From contig CAIKND010000234.1 of NCBI GenBank assembly GCA_903828675.1, positions 1-36,995 of the forward strand: DNA of 36,995 nt, in the 5' to 3' direction. The position numbers and the translations under genes were made by a program. This stretch comes from an uncultured Acidobacteriaceae bacterium. GTDB taxonomy: Bacteria; Acidobacteriota; Terriglobia; Terriglobales; Acidobacteriaceae. Positions 32,535-36,995 of the stretch are shown here, piece by piece (position 1 is the first letter of the stretch; every line of letters begins with the position of its first letter). Under the pieces are notes generated by a model that saw only the letters and a program-made list of their open reading frames with translations, had not been told where the DNA came from and did not search any database.

Positions 32535-34352
32535 GTGGACTCCGGGACCAACGAGGAACGACCGGCAAGGCGGCATGGCTTTTTGGCAACCACGGTTCGC
32601 CGTACGTTGCGAGCTTGTTTCGCATGGGCAGTCTGCTTGGCTGCTTTATCGGTCGCGCATGGGCAGGAACTGACGCCGGGCGCGCTGCCGCGGACGTTGG
32701 ATCGCACGCCGGCAACTCTGCACGGCGTGGTCCGCAACGCATCTACCGGCGAAGGACTGGCGCGTGCGCTAGTGAGGATTGAAGGCGACGCGGACGCAGG
32801 CGTGCTGACCGATGGCGCGGGGCGGTTTGAGATTTCCGGCATCCCCGTGGGGCCACAGGCCGTGGAGGTGCGCAAGCCCGGCTTTCGGGATCGCGGCCAG
32901 GGTGGCGGTTCGGGCGTTTCAGGGGAAAACGGCGCTTCGACGCACAATGTGATGGTGGCTGCGCAGATGGCAGACGTGGTGTTCACGCTTGCGCCGACGT
33001 GTGCGATTCATGGGCAGGTTGAGCTTTCGACGGGCGATGCGGGGCAAGGAATCACAATATCTCTGGCGCGGCGGACCGTAGAGGCTGGACGGGCCGTTTG
33101 GCAGGCTGCCGGCTCGACAAAGACCCACAGCGACGGCACCTACCGCTTTGCCGGACTTGCGGATGGAGTGTACGCCATCTTCAGCCAGCCTGCGATGGAA
33201 AGCGAACTGGATGCCGTGCCCGGCCCTGCGGGCGCAGGCGAGCGCCGGGGTTACCCCAGCGTCTACTACCCGGATGCGCGGGACCCAGCCGGCGAGGCGA
33301 AGATCAGCCTCTCCAACGGCCAGGAGGCGCTGGCCAACCTGACGCTTACGCGGGAAGCCTTTCAAACCGTTCGCGCGGAAACGATCCTGCCCGGAGGCGC
33401 GCGGTATGGGAGCGGAAATCCGGCCTGGGCTGGAATGAACCTGAGCGCCATGTTGATGGATGCGCAGGGGCTCATTTTGCCCTACGCGGCGCAGTTCGAC
33501 GAGCAAACGCAAACCGTGCAGGCTCTGGTTCCCGACGGAACCTACTCCCTGCTGGTTACGGTAACCACTTCGCGCTCTACGGCCGGCGCCGGCGGGAACG
33601 CTTCCTATTCTGCTGCGATGGACGCGGGGCCGTTTACCGGTTCGGTGGATTTTTCTGTTACGGGCCATGCGCCGCCCAACCTGCGGGTGCCGCTCTCGGC
33701 GCAGCGGCCAAATTCCGTGCCGCTTTCTGGTGCCCGAAGCGGGGGAGAGAAGGCAGACGGGAACGGGAGCGGCACGATCATGGTGCTGGTGAACCGGGCC
33801 AGCGGATGGATTGACGACGCCATCGCCAGCGCCTATGCAAATGGCAGACTGCCCGGTCCGCTGCATTCGGTCTATACGCCGCCCGGCGCATATTGGGTCC
33901 ATACGAATATCGGGCAGAAGGGGCTTTGCGAATCGTCGTACACGGCCGGGGGCGCCAACCTGGGCAGCGAGCCATTAATCGTAGGGCTCTCGGGTTCGAC
34001 TGCGCCGATGGAACTGGCCCTGCGCGACGACTGCGCGGCGCTGCAGATCAGCCTGCCGGAAAGTCAGGCGGGGATTGTTGCAGGCGAGGAGATTTTCTAT
34101 ACCGTTTACGTGGTTCCGGACTTCGACTTTACGACGGATCTGACGCCGGTGACGCTGCGGCCCTCGAGCGGCGGAAGCGTGACCGTGGAGGATCTGACGC
34201 CGGGCGGCTACCATGTGTATGCCTTTGCTGGTGAGGCGACGCTGGAATACCGAAACCGCGATGCCCTGGCGGCGCTGACGCATCCTGGGCAGGCGGTAAC
34301 GCTTTCAGCGGGGGCCACGGGCACAATTGTGGTGGAGGCGCAGGAGCGTTGA
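32535..34352 (+). CDS. Exported carboxypeptidase-regulatory-like (beta-sandwich) protein 1
   Basis: About 605 residues. A signal peptide (LRACFAWAVCLAALSVAHGQ) is followed by a CarboxypepD_reg-like domain (LHGVVRNASTGEGLARALV, DGAGRFEISGIPVGPQAVEV), then further beta-sandwich repeats (IHGQVELSTGDAGQ, SDGTYRFAGLADGVYAIFS; later VEDLTPGGYHVYAFAG). Such transthyretin-like repeats are used as surface or periplasmic modules; no catalytic domain is seen. The start is uncertain: GTG 32535 or TTG 32583, both upstream of the signal peptide; the frame before that overlaps the kinase gene. Its TGA overlaps the ATG of the next gene, which encodes a paralogue of similar design, so the two are coupled. Confidence 0.8.
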   Translation: MDSGTNEERPARRHGFLATTVRRTLRACFAWAVCLAALSVAHGQELTPGALPRTLDRTPATLHGVVRNASTGEGLARALVRIEGDADAGVLTDGAGRFEISGIPVGPQAVEVRKPGFRDRGQGGGSGVSGENGASTHNVMVAAQMADVVFTLAPTCAIHGQVELSTGDAGQGITISLARRTVEAGRAVWQAAGSTKTHSDGTYRFAGLADGVYAIFSQPAMESELDAVPGPAGAGERRGYPSVYYPDARDPAGEAKISLSNGQEALANLTLTREAFQTVRAETILPGGARYGSGNPAWAGMNLSAMLMDAQGLILPYAAQFDEQTQTVQALVPDGTYSLLVTVTTSRSTAGAGGNASYSAAMDAGPFTGSVDFSVTGHAPPNLRVPLSAQRPNSVPLSGARSGGEKADGNGSGTIMVLVNRASGWIDDAIASAYANGRLPGPLHSVYTPPGAYWVHTNIGQKGLCESSYTAGGANLGSEPLIVGLSGSTAPMELALRDDCAALQISLPESQAGIVAGEEIFYTVYVVPDFDFTTDLTPVTLRPSSGGSVTVEDLTPGGYHVYAFAGEATLEYRNRDALAALTHPGQAVTLSAGATGTIVVEAQER

Positions 34353-36022
34353 TGCGGACACGCGCAATTGAATCCAATTTCAGCCGCAGCCTGGGCCTCG
34401 TACTTCTATTGGCGATGGCGTGCTTGCCCTCGACTGCGCAGAACGCGGCGTCGGCGGGCGGGGGCCGGTATCAGATTGCCGGGACAGTGGTGAATGCGGC
34501 CTCAGGCGAGCCGGTGAGGGGCGCTACGGTGGCCGCGCTTTCCGATGAGGATAGCCATCGCGTTGCGGCGGTCGAGTCTGGCAGCGACGGGCATTTCGCG
34601 ATGGAGGGGCTGCCCGCTGCCCGGTACCAGTTGACGGCGTCGAAGCGCGGCTATACGACCGCAGCCTATGACGAGCACGAAGACTTCAGTTCCGCCGTTG
34701 TGACAGGTGAAGGACAGGATACCGCCCACCTTGTCTTCAGGATCTTGCCTGGCGCGGTGTTGCGCGGGGTGGTGACGGCGGATGGGGGCGACCCGGTGGA
34801 GGGCGCGGAGGTGATGCTGTTTGAAAAGCCGCAAGGGCACAAGCCGGGCGGGAAGATAACCCAAGTGGACTCGACCACCACCGACGATACCGGCGCGTAC
34901 GAGTTTGTCAACCTGGCCAAGGGCGAATATCTGTTGGCGGTGAAGGCGGAGCCCTGGTATGCGATGCACCACGAAGGTGGCGGAGCGCACGGGAGGCAGT
35001 CCGAGGGAACAAACCCGGTACTCGATGTGGCCTATCCGATCACTTATTTCGATTCGACGACCGACGAAGCGTCCGCTGCTCTCATCGTGCTGGCTGGGGG
35101 TAGCCGCGAGGAGGCGAACATCAATCTGCATGCGGCTCCGGCGCTTCACCTGGCTGTCCAGACTCCCCGCAAGGAGGATGGAACGATTATCCGGCCGGAG
35201 TTGCGGCAGACCATCTTTGGGGCGGCTGTTTCAACCCAGAGCGCGGGATTTATGGATTCAATCCAGACAGGGAGCACAGAGTTTGCCAGGGTTGCGCCCG
35301 GCCATTATCAACTGACCCAGGGCGATCCGCCGCGCGTGGTGGACATGGACGCCACAACCAGCCAGGAGGTGGACCCGGCTGCCGGCACGCCCGCCGCGCC
35401 GGTGAACGGAACGCTGCAGATAGCAACCGGCGTACCGCTGCCCGGCGACCCGGTGGTGACTCTGGAGCCGGCCGATGGAGCACAGACGCAGAAGCCGATG
35501 GAATCCTCCTCAAGCCACGGCGCGTTCAGTTTTCCGCCGGTTCCGGCGGGCACATGGGCGCTGAAGGCGGAGGAATCCGGAATGCAGTTGCAGATCGTCT
35601 CGATAGCCGGGGGTGGCCAAACCCGCCCAGGGAACCGGTTCGTGGTGAAAGATCGCCCGCTGTCGCTGGTGGTTACCGTCAACGAGGGCGCGGTACAGGT
35701 AAAGGGGTTTGTGGTCAGGGATGGAAAAGGGGTGGCCGGCGTCATGGTGGTTCTGGTCCCCAAGGATAGGGCGGTCTTTCCGGGGCCAGCATTTCCAGTA
35801 CTTGTGCGGCGCGACCAGTCGGACACGGACGGCAGCTTTAATCTGCGCAACGTGGTTCCGGGCCGGTACACCGTGGTGGCGATAGAAGACGGGTGGGTGC
35901 TGGACTGGTCTCATGCCGATGTGATCGGGCGCTATCTTCCCGGCGGAATTGGCGTCACTGTAACAGCCACAACGGACAAAATTGTGCGCCTGTCCGCGCC
36001 GGTTCCGGTCCAGCAACGCTGA
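34352..36022 (+). CDS. Exported carboxypeptidase-regulatory-like (beta-sandwich) protein 2
   Basis: A 556-residue protein. A signal peptide (SLGLVLLLAMACLPSTAQ) is followed by at least three transthyretin-like modules: IAGTVVNAASGEPVRGATV with DGHFAMEGLPAARYQLTA (about 40-100), LRGVVTADGGDPVEGAEVM with DDTGAYEFVNLAKGEYLLAV (125-205), and a C-terminal one with VKGFVVRDGKGVAGVMVVL and DGSFNLRNVVPGRYTVVAI (about 450-525). No enzyme domain is present. ATG 34352 shares one base with the stop of protein 1 (TGATG) and has AGGAG five bases before it, so coupled synthesis and a joint role are likely. Possible scaffold or ligand-binding surface protein; function unknown. Confidence 0.85.
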   Translation: MRTRAIESNFSRSLGLVLLLAMACLPSTAQNAASAGGGRYQIAGTVVNAASGEPVRGATVAALSDEDSHRVAAVESGSDGHFAMEGLPAARYQLTASKRGYTTAAYDEHEDFSSAVVTGEGQDTAHLVFRILPGAVLRGVVTADGGDPVEGAEVMLFEKPQGHKPGGKITQVDSTTTDDTGAYEFVNLAKGEYLLAVKAEPWYAMHHEGGGAHGRQSEGTNPVLDVAYPITYFDSTTDEASAALIVLAGGSREEANINLHAAPALHLAVQTPRKEDGTIIRPELRQTIFGAAVSTQSAGFMDSIQTGSTEFARVAPGHYQLTQGDPPRVVDMDATTSQEVDPAAGTPAAPVNGTLQIATGVPLPGDPVVTLEPADGAQTQKPMESSSSHGAFSFPPVPAGTWALKAEESGMQLQIVSIAGGGQTRPGNRFVVKDRPLSLVVTVNEGAVQVKGFVVRDGKGVAGVMVVLVPKDRAVFPGPAFPVLVRRDQSDTDGSFNLRNVVPGRYTVVAIEDGWVLDWSHADVIGRYLPGGIGVTVTATTDKIVRLSAPVPVQQR

Positions 36023-36170
36023 ATGGGGTTTTTACCGCGGTCTGGACTTCATGGAAACGGGGTGGAGAGGATAGTCTATGAAGGTACCGAATTTGAGCCA
36101 CAGCATCTGCTCCCAGGGTACTAGCCCGGAAGCGGCAGAATGCCAGCACGGTATTGAGGAGAGTTTCAAG

Positions 36171-36782
36171 TTGAAGAGTAAGTTCTTGCTATCGATTCTG
36201 GCCGCGGTTCCGGCCGCGCTCATGCCCCTGGCGGCCGCAGGCCAGGTTGCCCCGGAACGTCCCGTCGCCGAGCGGGTTGCGCACTCATACAAGTACGAAG
36301 CGTTCGCCGGCTTCGGCTACACCAGCCTCAACCAGGTGAACCAGTCGCGTTACGGACTTATGGGCTTCAAAGCGGGCCTGACCCGCGATTTTGGCAAGCA
36401 TTTCGGAATTACAGCCAACGGTGACTACTACAAGTATGCGACCGGTAGCGCCAATGGCGGTAACCCAGGGAAACCGTCAGTGATTTCCGTTCTGGCCGGT
36501 CCGGAGTTCCGTGCCAACCTCTACGGGAACGTGGATGGGTTTGCGCATGTGCTGGTGGGCGGAGAACATACGGGCGGCGAAGGCATGACCCCGAAGCTCT
36601 CGTTTTCAGGCGGTTTCGGCGGTGGCCTGCTGTATAACCTGAGCGCGCACTGGGCGCTGCGCGCCTCTGGCGACAGGCTTTCCGATTCATTTTCGCTGAA
36701 CAACAATACGCCGGCTCTTGCCTACTCGCCGCATATGCACTGGAATGCGCGCGCCGCGTTTGGAGCGGTCTACCGGTTCTAG
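36171..36782 (+). CDS. Outer-membrane beta-barrel protein
   Basis: A 203-residue protein with a signal peptide (KSKFLLSILAAVPAALMPLAAAG) and an eight-strand-type barrel pattern: alternating polar/apolar strands such as YEAFAGFGYTSL, GLTRDFGKHFGITANGDYY, VISVLAGPEFRANL, FGGGLLYNLSAHWALRASGD, ending in FGAVYRF with the C-terminal phenylalanine used for outer-membrane assembly. The start is probably TTG 36171, seven bases after AGGAGAG; ATG 36078 would add 31 residues before the signal peptide and has a GAGAGGA upstream, so it remains possible. It ends 39 bp before a strong terminator. OmpA/OmpW-like porin fold; cargo unknown. Confidence 0.8.
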   Translation: MKSKFLLSILAAVPAALMPLAAAGQVAPERPVAERVAHSYKYEAFAGFGYTSLNQVNQSRYGLMGFKAGLTRDFGKHFGITANGDYYKYATGSANGGNPGKPSVISVLAGPEFRANLYGNVDGFAHVLVGGEHTGGEGMTPKLSFSGGFGGGLLYNLSAHWALRASGDRLSDSFSLNNNTPALAYSPHMHWNARAAFGAVYRF

Positions 36783-36821
36783 GGCGGTCTAACTTTATCA
36801 GGACAATTCGGTGATTCAAAG

Positions 36822-36858
36822 ACAGAGGCGGATGCTTGGCATCCGCCTCTGTGTTTTT
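36822..36858 (+). terminator. Intrinsic terminator of the barrel gene
   Basis: A perfect 14-bp stem (ACAGAGGCGGATGC / GCATCCGCCTCTGT, three-base loop) then G and TTTTT. It ends the barrel transcript. The group II intron begins two bases after the T-tract. Confidence 0.93.
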
Positions 36859-36860
36859 GG

Positions 36861-36995
36861 GTGCGCCCAGCATGGGCGCGTTCTTACGGGTGCGAGTCCC
36901 GTCGTAAGCTGGTTACAGTAAACGAAGTGAAGCGCAACTGCATGAGGGTGACCGAGTGTGGGGAGGAAGCGTGGATCGAAACTGCGGGCCGATGA
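36861..36995 (+). mobile_element. 5' end of a group II intron (IIC-like), cut by the window edge
   Basis: The sequence starts GTGCG, the group II 5' splice-site consensus, and folds at once into GCGCCC-AGCAT-GGGCGC (36863-36879), then a GGGTGCGAGTCCC hairpin. Later segments (GGTTACAGTAA, AAGCGCAACTGCATGAGGGT, GGGGAGGAAGC) follow the order of domain I in the Oceanobacillus-type IIC intron as I remember it. It sits directly behind a terminator hairpin, the target of IIC introns. The reverse-transcriptase ORF, domain V and the 3' end would lie outside the window, so an intact element cannot be told from a fragment. Confidence 0.82.

Overview
The window looks like chromosomal DNA of an acidobacterium, probably Acidobacteriaceae/Terriglobia. 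This is inferred from the high-GC, GC3-rich coding style, tandem exported carboxypeptidase-regulatory-domain proteins, small lineage-type membrane proteins, and many palindromic repeats confined to spacers. No rRNA, tRNA, CRISPR array, prophage or IS transposase was recognised. The one clear mobile element is the 5' end of a group II intron that runs off the right edge.

Layout, 0-10 kb: an ArnT/PMT-type glycosyltransferase (-); an alpha/beta hydrolase (+); a polyphosphate group of ppx (+) overlapping tail-to-tail with a SixA-like phosphatase (-), then two small membrane proteins (-) and ppk1 (-). A (GGGAATA)9 tandem repeat lies upstream of sixA. A 44-residue membrane protein is likely at 9634.

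10-20 kb: a sigma-70-like protein with degenerate features; a TolC/EmrA-type efflux pair with no inner-membrane pump beside it; a strong shared terminator; an exported GH32 fructanase (-); a DtxR/MntR regulator followed by an Nramp Mn transporter with a palindromic operator candidate between them; bifunctional nnr (NAD(P)HX repair) overlapping tsaE.

20-28 kb: a YiaK-type 2,3-diketo-L-gulonate reductase followed by a dense G-quadruplex-type tract; an exported amidohydrolase-fold protein lacking the HxH metal motif; dxs; and a three-gene (-) operon of a DsbD/CcdA-like membrane protein, a NosR/NapH-like polyferredoxin and an anchored protein with a calcium-type loop. This operon looks like a membrane redox module of unknown target and is the best candidate here for an undescribed system. 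A DUF4440/SnoaL-like exported protein is divergent from it.

28-37 kb: small exported or membrane hypotheticals embedded in repeat-rich spacer; a soluble GAF-PAS-PAS-PAS histidine kinase without a partner regulator; two coupled exported multi-domain beta-sandwich proteins; an outer-membrane beta-barrel protein ending in a strong terminator; and directly behind that hairpin the 5' end of a group II intron (IIC-like), the insertion preference known for class IIC.

Dispersed palindromes form at least two families. Family A (274, 19775, 21171) keeps the same C.A mismatch while its stem sequence changes with compensation. Family B (200, 6063, 21138, 29069) has GTCCC/GGGAC-type arms. They occur side by side, in the order B-A, twice.
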